12,132 nt of DNA from Temnopleurus reevesii (Eukaryota > Echinodermata > Echinoidea > Temnopleuroida > Temnopleuridae). Each line of letters opens with the position of its first letter. Positions within the stretch are counted from its first letter, which is position 1. A model generated the notes under the pieces. The model searched no databases, had not been told where the DNA came from, and was given only the letters and a program-made list of their open reading frames with translations. This document shows, piece by piece, positions 1-7,773 of this stretch. Location: assembly GCA_036244855.1 (NCBI GenBank), contig BQKZ01013174.1, forward strand, positions 8,271 to 20,402, read 5' to 3'. The position numbers and the translations under genes were made by a program.

Positions 1-864
1 CGCCCATAGCCTGAGCCCCCAAATAGACGAAAGGGACGCAAAATTAAAGTTCTAATGGGGTTTCATGGGCGCAGAATTCCCTGCAGCACAGCGAGGCGAG
101 CCAATTAACAGCTGGTTAGCCGGGGTTGTCAAATAGGGTTATCAGGGTAGTGTTTGAACAAAATATGAGAGATTTGTATCAAATCAAATATTAAATTAAT
201 TTGTTGATATAAAATTCAACTTCGAATTATGAAAATAATATAAAAAATACTTACATAAAGGAACAAAACAACACGACAAATCATTAGGAAATGAAAACAA
301 AGAGAGAGAAACCAAACATAGTAAATGAGAAGCACAAAAAAGCGAAGTAGAATAAGTCAAATAAGGAAGATGTATAAGATATTTTACTGAATTGTTGAAA
401 AATATACACGAGTTTTTGCATCAAACCGTGCGCATAAACTTTGTAACCAAACTTTTGATTTCCACCTCTAATGGCTCCTTTCTACACACAATTTCACATT
501 TTGTTCCATTTAAAGAAAAGTAAGAAATCAAAGCAATTCATTCCCAATTCATGCAGAATCAACGCATGAAAAATTTCGCCCCAGAACGTACAGAAAAGGC
601 AGCGCGCACAGGCCGACCGCTCTTGTGCGTGCAATGAAACGAATGAAACAGGGCAAGATCGATCCGCGCACTGTTCATGGTATAGCGGGTGCACGTGCAT
701 ATGCACACTAATATATCTTCCAAACTTGAACTGTCTTAAAAGAATAGATCTGATTGTATAAAGCCGCAATCTTTTGCTCTCAGCGAATGAGCATCATCGT
801 TGTACTAAATAAAAAAACAATTACCCAGCTTTCTTCTGGTGTGCAAATTTTTTTTTGCAACCAC
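1..864. other. AT-rich non-coding stretch, no gene recognised
   Basis: No exon-like reading frame with splice signals and no RNA gene is visible on either strand. The first 130 bases are more GC-rich than the rest. The longest frame, on the minus strand at 494-769, has no recognisable domain and looks like a chance opening. A T-run flanked by GCAAA/TTTGC near 843-858 could form a small hairpin. Confidence 0.6.
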
Positions 865-945
865 GGTTATCAGAAATGTGGCGGGAATAGATTGCACCGA
901 CTACCCGCCAAAATGTGAAAAAACCCACAATTCCCACTGATAACC
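865..945. repeat. Nested inverted repeat (two-step hairpin)
   Basis: GGTTATCAG at 865-873 is the exact reverse complement of CTGATAACC at 937-945. Inside it, TGGCGGG at 879-885 pairs with CCCGCCA at 904-910. Both stems are perfect (9 and 7 bp) and correctly nested. This may be a remnant of a short foldback transposon or a chance structure; no target-site duplication was identified. Confidence 0.45.
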
Positions 946-1244
946 TGAAAATGTTATAGGCCTATTACAAAAGTGACAAATGTAACTCTTTACAAAGCAA
1001 AATGAATATAATATTCGGTGTCATTTCAAGGTGATATTTCTAATAATATATAGAAATGCGAATGTTTCGCATTTTATTTTTCAGTTTCAAGTAGTGATTG
1101 ACTTCCAATCGAAAAGCATCGTTTTTTGGATTTTGATTTCACGGGTTAAACGGGGATGGCTACTGCGCGCTGGGCAGATGCACGCAACTTTTTCATTTGA
1201 TACTCATACCATATTTTATTTAAAAAAAAAGAAATGAAACCTTG
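946..1244. other. Non-coding AT-rich interval
   Basis: Nothing coding is supported; the 68-codon frame at 1031-1237 has no domain or splice context. TTAAACGGGGAT at 1146-1157 resembles the terminus of the TTAA-flanked foldback family found at 2126-2726. It could be the left end of the partial copy at 1245-1489, but the arm sequence expected next to it is missing. Confidence 0.45.
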
Positions 1245-1489
1245 TTAACTTTTCAACAGGAATACTCCGAAATTCTGTGTACAAATGAATGGAGAATATT
1301 CCATGTTGGCAGACATTTTGTTCCCGATGGTCGCCAATGCAAAGGAGCCGTTAGAGGTACATGTAAATCCAAGCTTTGAAAATTACTTTTGAATGGATCA
1401 TCCGATTTTGCTCGAATTCGTATAGTTTTTGATAACCATATTTGTCTTTATTCACTGATAGCAGCATTGAGTCTGGGGCTAATTACCCT
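1245..1489 (+). repeat. Partial copy of the TTAA-flanked foldback repeat family (one arm)
   Basis: This segment matches the right arm of the 2130-2722 element in the same orientation. Shared blocks include GTGTACAAA, AATGGAGA, TTCCATGTTGGCAG, CTTTGAAAATT, CTTTTGAATGGAT and CCGATTTTGCTC. It ends in ACCCT followed by TTAA (1490-1493), like the TCCCCT-TTAA end of the full copy. The opposite arm is absent or unrecognisable, so this is a deleted or half element. It ends 23 bases from the stop codon of the minus-strand EF-hand exon and therefore forms most of that exon's predicted 3' untranslated region. Confidence 0.75.
1447..1452 (-). terminator. Poly(A) signal AATAAA for the EF-hand exon
   Basis: TTTATT on the plus strand reads AATAAA on the minus strand, 63 bases beyond the TGA stop of the EF-hand exon. 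It lies inside the partial foldback repeat copy. The full copy has an AATAAA at the comparable place (2670-2675), so the signal appears to come from the repeat. Use of the signal is inferred, not shown. Confidence 0.5.
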
Positions 1490-1515
1490 TTAAATTAAAA
1501 CCACACAACTTAAAA

Positions 1516-1753
1516 TCACCTATAGGGAAGTTTGCTTAACACCTCATCTTCTGAACCAGCAAACGGGATCCATGCTTGATCACTTATTCTACCCGGACCT
1601 CTCTCCTTCTTCTCCACGTTGATTTCACCAGCGTGTAGCTTGCCCAGCCATGCAGCCACCTTGTCCTCTAAGCTTCGATTCACCATGGCCCAGAATTCGG
1701 GCAGGTTCAAATGGCTGTCGGAGTTCGAATCCATATCTAGATCCTTGATTAGC
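1516..1753 (-). CDS. Terminal exon encoding an S100/calbindin-like EF-hand
   Basis: Last exon of an unidentified calcium-binding protein gene. The minus strand reads TTTCCCAG at the acceptor, then a partial codon, then LIKDLDMDSNSDSHLNLPEF and about 58 more residues to TGA. Reading runs from the acceptor rather than from the internal ATG at 1734, because LIKDLD supplies the incoming helix of the EF-hand. The loop starts at the Asp after that Met: ligands D, N, D, backbone H, N and final E, followed by F and a hydrophobic exit helix. Loop position 6, normally Gly, is Ser, which may weaken calcium binding. The pattern resembles the second, canonical EF-hand of S100-type proteins. The tail of about 40 residues, rich in charged residues and ending in KLPYR, is longer than in most S100 proteins. 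Upstream exons were not recognised. A poly(A) signal lies 63 bases downstream. A calmodulin-superfamily protein other than S100 is equally possible. Confidence 0.6.
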
Positions 1754-2125
1754 CTGGGAAATACGATACAAATTATATTAATTCTTGCCCGTTCCTATCA
1801 GTTCCTATATATGATTATTTTTTTTTTGCTGAAGGGTTTCGAACAGTGACCACCTGACCAACAGGCGGAATAGCCTTTTGACAAGGCCATGTACGATGTT
1901 CAATGTACAATGTTATGTACAATACATAAGGCGATCCATACGTGAACGAGAAGAATGTTTGGAAATCATAAAGCACAAATTTCACAACAAATTCCAGAAT
2001 TTAAGGCTCCACGGATTAGTCCATCACTGTCTCCAAATACGAATATAAACAGCAATGACTTCACGTACACCCGTACACTGGGCAGATAAATCGACGGCAG
2101 CGACAATTTGTTCTCATTAAACATG
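1754..2125. other. Probable intron upstream of the EF-hand exon (minus strand)
   Basis: No coding segment is recognisable. The minus-strand acceptor region (1754-1790) is T-rich with TTAAT-like branch-point possibilities. Near 1889-1930 there is an imperfect tandem of ATGTACAATGTT-like units. A T9-10 run lies at about 1819-1828. Confidence 0.45.
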
Positions 2126-2129
2126 TTAA

Positions 2130-2722
2130 AGGGGATTTACCATCAAACAATAATGTACGGTAAGTAAATGAAGAAAAATCAGATGAACAAGCTGTGAAAA
2201 TTTGAGCAAAATCAGATAATCCGTTCAAAAGTTATACATTTTCAAAGTTATTATTTCCACCTATGCTGAGCATCCTTGAATTGGCATGCGTATAGCTAAT
2301 TAACATAATCTGTGATGTCATACATGGAGAACTCCTCATTCACTTTGTATATAAATTTATTGAAAATGGATCAATATCATATTTCAAATGAAGAATCAAC
2401 ACCGTTCTTTCGGGAATGCTTGCAGAATTGATGTGGCTATAATACACTTCACCGAAAAAACAAAATTTGATCTACTTTTCTGGAAAAAGAGGAAAATGTG
2501 TAATTTTGTGTACAAAGTGAATGGAGAGTTTTCCATGTTGGCAGCCATTTTGTGCTTCTACATTTGCCAATTTAAGGAATCCATGAGGGGTGTAAATCAA
2601 AACTTTGAAAATTCATAACTTTTGAATGGATTGTCCGATTTTGCTCAAATTTTCACAGTCTGTTTTTTTTTTATTTTTCTTCTATCAATGATGGCAATTT
2701 AATGTCTAAGTGTAGTTCCCCT
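2130..2722. mobile_element. 593-bp foldback (MITE-like) element flanked by TTAA
   Basis: The left arm (about 2130-2357) is the imperfect reverse complement of the right arm (about 2501-2722), with a loop of about 140 bases. Examples: GTGAAAATTTGAGCAAAATC in the left arm pairs with its complement at 2638-2657, and TTCACTTTGTA at 2338-2348 pairs with TACAAAGTGAA. The termini are AGGGGA...TCCCCT and both are flanked by TTAA (2126-2129 and 2723-2726). TTAA is the usual target of piggyBac-type transposases; a TA duplication (mariner-type) also fits. No transposase is encoded; the 76-codon frame at 2388-2618 is a by-product of the loop and right arm. A second, partial copy lies at 1245-1489. Confidence 0.75.
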
Positions 2723-2726
2723 TTAA

Positions 2727-3186
2727 TAGTTTCGTTGCCCTCAATGAACCAAGAACAAATTTCCCCGACCCCAGTCATCTACAATAACACTTGCCAGGGT
2801 CCTCTCCTATTTCCAACAGATTTCTACTTTTCTATTTGCTATGTGTCATGCGCTAGGGGCCTTTTATAAGTAAGAGTNCTGGTGGTAGTATTATAAATGA
2901 GTAAGTGTACGGCGATAACGTTGATAAGAAGACCAATATGTTACAATGAGAATACCTAGGAAGATACTAAGTGTATCTACAATTATGCATCATATACATG
3001 ATTAGGGTAAAAAGACGTCTCTTTACATTTTGCATATTTGTCGTGAAAAATAACCGTTTATCAACATGCTAACTAATTCCCTTACGTTTTAAGTTGCAAT
3101 GCCGTATTTACAAGCTGCTGCGACTCCCTTATTTTGAAGCATCATTAAAGTGTACGCATTCGATATACAATTCTTGACCATTTCAG
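2727..3186. other. Non-coding interval, probable intron ahead of the coiled-coil exon
   Basis: No reading frame of note is present. The last bases (TTCTTGACCATTTCAG) form a plausible 3' splice site for the plus-strand exon at 3187. An ambiguous base (n) stands at 2878, so the assembly has an unresolved position here. Confidence 0.5.
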
Positions 3187-3349
3187 AGGAGAGCAGCTCC
3201 TTGAACAGATGCAAGACCACCTGGAGAAGGAGACGACACGGAGAGACTCAGCCAAGAGGAATCTGGAGAGTGCTTACAAACTACACTCCAATCTGAAGAC
3301 GGGTATCAAGCATCTCATGGATACACTCAAGGATATCAAAGTTCGAGGG
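3187..3349 (+). CDS. Internal exon encoding a coiled-coil segment
   Basis: This 163-base exon lies between TTTCAG and the consensus donor G|GTGAGT (3350-3355). One frame is open throughout: it begins on the third base of a codon and ends on a codon boundary, giving 54 residues. The protein starts GEQLLEQMQDHLEKE and ends TLKDIKVRG. It is rich in E, K, R and Q with L, M, A or Y at roughly heptad spacing and no proline, which indicates a long alpha-helix or coiled coil. The other two frames contain stops or proline-rich text, so frame choice is secure. I do not recognise the family with certainty; axonemal or docking-complex coiled-coil proteins such as ODAD3/CCDC151 are a weak suggestion from general character only. 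No neighbouring exon was recognised. The following intron opens with the GTG minisatellite 20 bases after the donor. Confidence 0.6.
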
Positions 3350-3666
3350 GTGAGTTTAAGGGGTAAGGGGTGATGATAGTGGTGGTGGTGGTGGTGGTGG
3401 TGGTGGTGGTGTTGATGGTGGTGATATTGGTACTTATGGTGGTGTTTGTGGTGGTGGTGGTGGTGGTGGTGGTGGCGGTGGTGGCGATGGTAATGGTGAT
3501 CGTGATGGTGGTGTTGATGGAGGTTGTGGTGTTGATGGTGCTGGTGACGATGGTGGTGATAGTCGTGGTTGCGGTGGTGGTTGTGGTAGTAGTGATGGTA
3601 TTGGTGGTGGTGATAGCAGTCTGTGGTGATAGTGGTAGTGGTGGCGGTTGTGGGAGTGTTGGCGTT

Positions 3667-3818
3667 GGTTATGGTATTGGTGGCGGCGACGGTGGTGGTC
3701 GTCGTGGTAATGGTGGTGATGGTAGTGATGGTGCATGGTGGTGGTTATGGTATTGGTGGCGGCGACGGTGGTGGTGGTCGTGGTAATGGTGGTGATGGTA
3801 GTGGTGGTGCATGGTGGT
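3667..3818 (+). repeat. Higher-order repeat in the minisatellite, two 76-bp units
   Basis: GGTTATGGTATTGGTGGCGG begins at 3667 and again at 3743. The units stay matched through CGACGG, GGTAATGGTGGTGATGGTAGT and GTGCATGGTGG. Differences are few substitutions and balanced small changes, so this is a recent segmental tandem duplication inside the array. Confidence 0.8.
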
Positions 3819-4020
3819 GGTTGTGCTGGTAGCGGTGGTGGTGGTGGCTGTGATAGTGGTGGTGGTGGTCTTGGTGTTGGTGGCTGCGGAGGTGGATGGT
3901 GGTGGTGATAGTACTGGTGATATTATTGGTAGTGGTGGCGGCGGCGGCAGCGAGGGTAGTGGTGGTGGTGGTAATGGTGGTGATGGTAGTGGTGGTGGTG
4001 GTGGTGGTGGTGGTAGTGGT

Positions 4021-4268
4021 TATGGTAAAGTGGTGGTTGTGGTTGTGGTGGCGGCGGTAGTGATGACAGTAGTGGTGGTTGTGGTACTGGTGGTGGTGGT
4101 TATGGTAGCGGTGGCGGCGGCGGCGGTGGTGGTGGTGGTATTGGTTATGGTAAAGTGGTGGTTGTGGTTGTGGTGGCGGCGGTAGTGGTGATAGTAGTGG
4201 TGGTTGTGGTACTGGTGGTGGTGGTTATGGTAGTGGTGGCGGCGGCGGTGGTGGTTGTGGTGGTGTTA
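4021..4268 (+). repeat. Higher-order repeat in the minisatellite, two units of about 125 bp
   Basis: TATGGTAAAGTGGTGG begins at 4021 and again at 4146. Both units continue through GGTTGTGGTACTGGTGG and a GGCGGCGGCGG block. The second unit runs out near 4268. This is a duplication separate from the 76-bp pair. Confidence 0.75.
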
Positions 4269-4429
4269 ATGGTGGTGATGGTAGTGGTGGTGGTGGTGGT
4301 GGTGGTGGTTGTGATGGTAGTGGTGGTAGTAGTGGTGGTGATGATGGTAGCTGGTGGTGGTGGTGGTGGTGGTGGTGGTGGTGGAGGTGTTGGTGTTGGT
4401 GATTATGACAAGGAACAATTAACGACTAA

Positions 4430-4608
4430 AGGCCCGCGCACACCAAACACGGCACGGCATCACGACACGGTATTTACGCAATATCTCCCCTGTGATTGGC
4501 CAATTGTTAAACATCCTTTGTGCGGAGGAGCGCGCTGGCCAATAACAAGCAGGATAGCGCGTAAGTACCGTGCCGTTATGCCGTGCCGTGTTTGGTGTGC
4601 TGGAGCCT
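4430..4608. mobile_element. 179-bp MITE with 72-bp terminal inverted repeats
   Basis: Bases 4430-4501 and the reverse complement of 4537-4608 align without gaps over 72 positions with 13 differences (about 82% identity). They include the identical block ACACCAAACACGGCACGGCA. The central loop is 35 bases. The element is flanked by TAA on both sides (4427-4429 and 4609-4611). A 3-bp TAA/TTA duplication with GC-rich ends is typical of PIF/Harbinger-type MITEs. It has no coding capacity and should fold into one long hairpin. Confidence 0.8.
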
Positions 4609-4770
4609 TAAGAAAGTGGACGTTTTTTTTTTCAATGTTTACACACTGCCATTATGGTTGCACGTAAACTTTACTGGATAGTATGGGCACAATATTTATT
4701 TGTTTTTCTCAATGAAATGATATATATTTATATCTCATCTATGAATATTCATGAGCTATCAAGCTATATG

Positions 4771-4934
4771 ATTGGTCGATGGGAGCAAACATGCTTTCAT
4801 ATATTTCAATTAGTAAACAAGCCACCAAAACCATTTCGGTCTATTTGTCAATATACTCAACTGCGGTAGAAATGCAAAACTGCGCACGCGCAGAACATGT
4901 GAAGCGGTCCGCGAAAACGTAAACAAAGATGGCG
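4771..4934 (+). promoter_or_regulatory. Candidate TATA-less promoter: CCAAT, NRF-1 and YY1 motifs
   Basis: A reversed CCAAT box (ATTGG, 4771-4775) is followed by a perfect NRF-1 consensus TGCGCACGCGCA (4881-4892), a short CpG-rich stretch, and AAGATGGCG (4926-4934), the YY1 motif often found at transcription or translation starts. The ATG inside the YY1 motif opens a 15-codon frame, MATNTKDYFYFYKDT, ending at TAG 4974-4976. The surroundings are AT-rich, so this cluster stands out. The retrotransposon 3' end lies within about 50 bases downstream, so any gene driven from here may have lost its first exon. The motifs are read directly; promoter function is inferred. Confidence 0.4.
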
Positions 4935-5033
4935 ACGAACACGAAGGACTACTTCTACTTCTACAAAGATACTTAGCAGGATCCATAAGTCAGGATATAG
5001 TGCTAAGGAAAGTTTGGAACATGTGTTCCATGA

Positions 5034-6896
5034 TTAGATGCTTGACGGAAGCGCTCTCTTGAAGGCCTCCAATGAAGTGGCATCAAGAGTGATTTTCGGG
5101 AGCGCGTTCCAAGCATTTACTGTCCGGGGGAAATATGAATTGGAGTAGAGATGATATTGTCGTGTGTTGCTGGCAATCATAGGCGCTGTGTAGTGCTGTG
5201 CATTGATCGCTATCATGTTGTTTTGGATCTTGTACATAAGGCAGAGGCTTGTGGCATTCCTTCTCTTCTCCAGGCTCTCCCATTTAAGGTGTTCAATCAT
5301 GGTCGAGACGCTGTCCATCCGGTTATATCTCTGGAGAGTGAATCTTGCTGCTCGCCTTTGTACTGCCTCAATTTGTAAGATGTTCTTTTTGTTGTGTGGA
5401 TTCCATACCGAGCTACAGTATTCCAGACGGGGTCTTACTAGGGAAAAGTATGCTTGCTGGCGTATCTTGCGGGAGGTCTTTCTGAGATTTCTTCTGACAA
5501 GACCAAGCATGCGATTAGCTCTGGATGTAATGTTGTTGATATGAGCTTGCCAGGATAAGCGTGATGTGAAGGACAAACCTAAGTATCGAAGATCCGATAC
5601 TGAGGCGAGGGGTGAATTACCCAATGTATACTTTGTAGCCAAATTGTGACGCAGAGAAAATGTAATGCAGAAGCATTTTTCTATGTTGAATTTCATCTGC
5701 CATGTGTTGGCCCATGAATGCAGCCTGTCAAGATCTTGTTGCAAGGTATTATTGTCATTGACATCTGAAATCCGGCGGTAAATAAGACAATCATCTGCGA
5801 AAAGTCGGATGTTGGAAGTTATCCCCTCTGAAATGTCATTAATGAAAGTTATGAAAAGAAGTGGTCCAAGAACTGTGCCCTGAGGCACTCCAGAGGTGAC
5901 TGGGACCCAATCTGAAGACTCTCCTTCCACAACCACACGCTGTAACCTTTCAGTGAGGAAAACGCGGATCCATCTGAGCAGATTGTCACGGATACCATAA
6001 TGATGAAGTTTATGGAGAAGACGTTCATGTGGTACACGGTCGAATGCTTTGGAGAAATCCAGAGAGACAGCATCAATACGTTGTTTTTCATCTAGTGCAT
6101 GTGCAAAATCCTCACATGTAACAATGAGCTGACTCTCACATGAGCGGCCCGGTCGAAATCCATGCTGAGCATCATTGAGAATCTTGTGCTCATCGTAATG
6201 GTCCATGATGTTTGTGAAAATGACATGTTCGAGAATCTTGCTGCATATGGCCGTTATAGAAACAGGGTGGTAATTGGCAGCCATGTTTCTATTACATTTT
6301 TTGAAGATGGGTGAAATCTGGCCAAGTCGCCAGTCACTTGGTACAGTACCGGAATCTAGAGACTGCTGCAATATGACAGTTAATATTGGAGCGATGTCTT
6401 CTGCAAAGAATTTCAAAATTCTTCCAGGTATAACATCTGGACCCGTCGCTTTACTGACATTAATTGCTTTCAGCAACTTAGTGATGCCGTCTTCAGAGAT
6501 TTCGATGTTTTCCATTGACGGGAAAATAGATTGTCCAAGGTTTGGAACATTTAATTTATCTTCTACTGTAAATACAGATCGGAACTGATCGTTCAATGCT
6601 GTTGCTTTCCCTTTGCTATCTGAAACAAGCCTTTTCCCACACTGGAGAGGTGCAATACCACTTGTCTCTTGCTTCCTGGATTTGATGAACTTCCAAAAAG
6701 CTTTGTTACTCTTGTCGTTCTTGTCTGCAGGGGAAAACATTTTGTTTTGAAAAGTCCAGTAGTTATGGCGAAGTTGGGACCTCAGTTCTTTTTGATAATC
6801 TTTGTACTTCAACCAATCATCAGCTTTGTTAGAAGATTTTGCTTTATTGTACAGTCTTTGCTTTTTTCTGATACCCCTCTTAATGTCATTTGTGAT
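5034..6896 (-). pseudogene. Reverse transcriptase part of retrotransposon ORF2
   Basis: Copies the element RNA into DNA at the target site. The frame is open from just after the TGA at 6897-6899; the first ATG is at 6810-6812, giving 592 residues from there. In that numbering, KATGPDVIPG is at 121-130, YHPVSITAIC at 181-190 (family usually YRPVS), QHGFRPGRSCESQLI near 216-230, catalytic LDFSKAFD at 251-258, GVPQGTVLGP at 308-317 and the FADD active site at 338-341. The thumb/C-terminal region has RPRLEYCSSVWNP at 460-472, a hallmark of jockey/CR1/L2-type elements. The reading frame is the same as the endonuclease frame upstream, separated only by the TGA. All key aspartates are present, so inactivity follows from the stop and the 5' truncation and not from damage here. 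It ends at TAA 5034-5036. Confidence 0.9.
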
Positions 6897-7481
6897 TCAG
6901 TGACTGGTTTCCCTTTTGCCAGAAAACCTTGTAGGAATGTATTTCTCCATTAGGGCTGCAATCAATGACTTGAAGTCATCCCAGTTCTGCTGTACAGGTT
7001 TGGTTTCTGGTTCACTGAGCAGGAAACTCCTTTGAAACTTCCGTAGGTCTGTACGCATGCCAGATGCATCAGCTTTAGCATACATGAATATCTTCCTCGA
7101 TTTCTTCCTAGCAATAGATGGAGTTCGTTTTACATTGAAAGTCACAATGTCATGATCACTGATACCAGCAGTTACATCGCAGAACTCAATGAAGGCAGGG
7201 TGGGTTGTGAAGACTAGATCAAGAATATTCTCTGTAACACCAACCGATCTAGTAGGCTTCTTGACCATCTGCTCCAAGAAGAAGTCATTACACATGTCGA
7301 GTAGATGATGGCATTTTCCTCCTTCCTTCGCATAGGGCTTAGTCGTGCGGTTTACCCAATCGATGTCAGGTAAATTGAAATCACCCGCCAGAAGAATGAT
7401 GGGACTTCCTGGGCGTGAAGTTAGCAATTGAAGAGAATCTGCCAATTGCTGGACTTTGCTGTCGGCCAGCTTTTGTTCAAC
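6897..7481 (-). pseudogene. Truncated APE-type endonuclease part of retrotransposon ORF2
   Basis: C-terminal two thirds of the apurinic-like endonuclease that nicks target DNA. The frame is open from 7481, after a TAG, and has no true start; the first usable TTG is at 7445. Motifs visible: LLAGDFNLPDIDW (the GDFN catalytic/structural motif) and GISDHDIVTF (the SDH motif with the catalytic His). The N-terminal motifs of the family (the N-x-R-S and E-T-W-L regions) should lie further upstream and are missing, so the nuclease cannot be active. The frame ends at TGA (6897-6899) in RETSH*, and continues in the same frame as ITNDIKRGIRKKQRLYNKAK. Related elements usually have Trp before this motif, so TGG to TGA is the likely change. 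Confidence 0.85.
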
Positions 7482-7484
7482 CTA

Positions 7485-7773
7485 TTTGTAATCGTTCATC
7501 CTATGAAATGTTTGAATGGATAACATTAGCTTGCTCACAAAAATGTTCTACTTTATGTGAAGAACAAGTACTGCAATCCAGGAGAAAAATGTTTAATAAT
7601 CAGCTAGACGTAGTGTACTGTGGCAGTGCAGCTAAGCCTAAGCTGTGCCGTGACTAAGTGAGGCCTACCGTACCGACTGAGTGTGACAGCGAATGACTGT
7701 GAGAGACTGAGTACGGTTGAGCCGAGTATCGGAGTAAGTTGTACTTTTTTACCTCTTTTTAAGAGATATAAAT
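7485..7773. other. Right flank of the retrotransposon, no gene recognised
   Basis: No coding support. At 7652-7740 there is an imperfect series of GACTGAGT-like units (GACTAAGTGAGG, GACTGAGTGTGA, GACTGAGTACGG, GAGCCGAGTATCGG). Frames at 7415-7657 and 7683-7892 are chance openings. Confidence 0.45.

Larger units (their letters stand above)
3370..4393 (+). repeat. GTG/GGT-rich minisatellite, about 1 kb
   Basis: The plus strand is almost entirely GTG/GGT triplets with interspersed GAT, GTA, GGC and GTT variants, with nearly all cytosines on the other strand. Long open frames across it (poly-Val, poly-Gly/Trp, poly-His antisense) are low-complexity translations and not genes. Runs of four or more close GG pairs could form two-tetrad G-quadruplexes. 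The array lies inside the presumed intron after the coiled-coil exon and ends just before the 179-bp MITE. Confidence 0.95.
4949..7484 (-). mobile_element. 5'-truncated CR1/jockey-type non-LTR retrotransposon
   Basis: The element runs right to left: endonuclease, reverse transcriptase, then a 3' untranslated stretch of under 100 bases. The 3' boundary is uncertain. On the element strand the sequence ends in GTAGAAGTAGAAGTAG (4949-4964), which would suit a short microsatellite tail as seen in CR1/L2-type elements. The 5' end is lost: ORF1 and the N-terminal third of the endonuclease are absent, and the frame closes at a TAG (7482-7484). Such 5' truncation is the usual outcome of target-primed reverse transcription. 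One in-frame stop aside, the coding region is uninterrupted for about 2.4 kb, suggesting a fairly recent insertion. No target-site duplication could be assigned. Confidence 0.9.

Noticed and set aside
494..769. 91-codon minus-strand frame with several Cys and His residues
   Set aside because: Cys/His spacing does not fit a zinc finger, and no promoter, splice site or poly(A) signal supports it.
2388..2618. 76-codon plus-strand frame as a small gene
   Set aside because: It spans the loop and right arm of the foldback element, and its sequence is explained by the repeat.
3370..4393. CRISPR-like or other spaced repeat array
   Set aside because: The repeats are contiguous trinucleotides with no constant repeat and unique spacers, and the context is eukaryotic.
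3370..4667. Long open frames (100-170 codons) on both strands of the GTG array
   Set aside because: They encode poly-Val, poly-Gly/Trp or poly-His/Pro and exist only because the triplet repeat lacks stop codons; three frames are open at once.
5151..6588. Plus-strand frames opposite the reverse transcriptase
   Set aside because: They are antisense shadows of a well-supported retrotransposon frame and show no domain.
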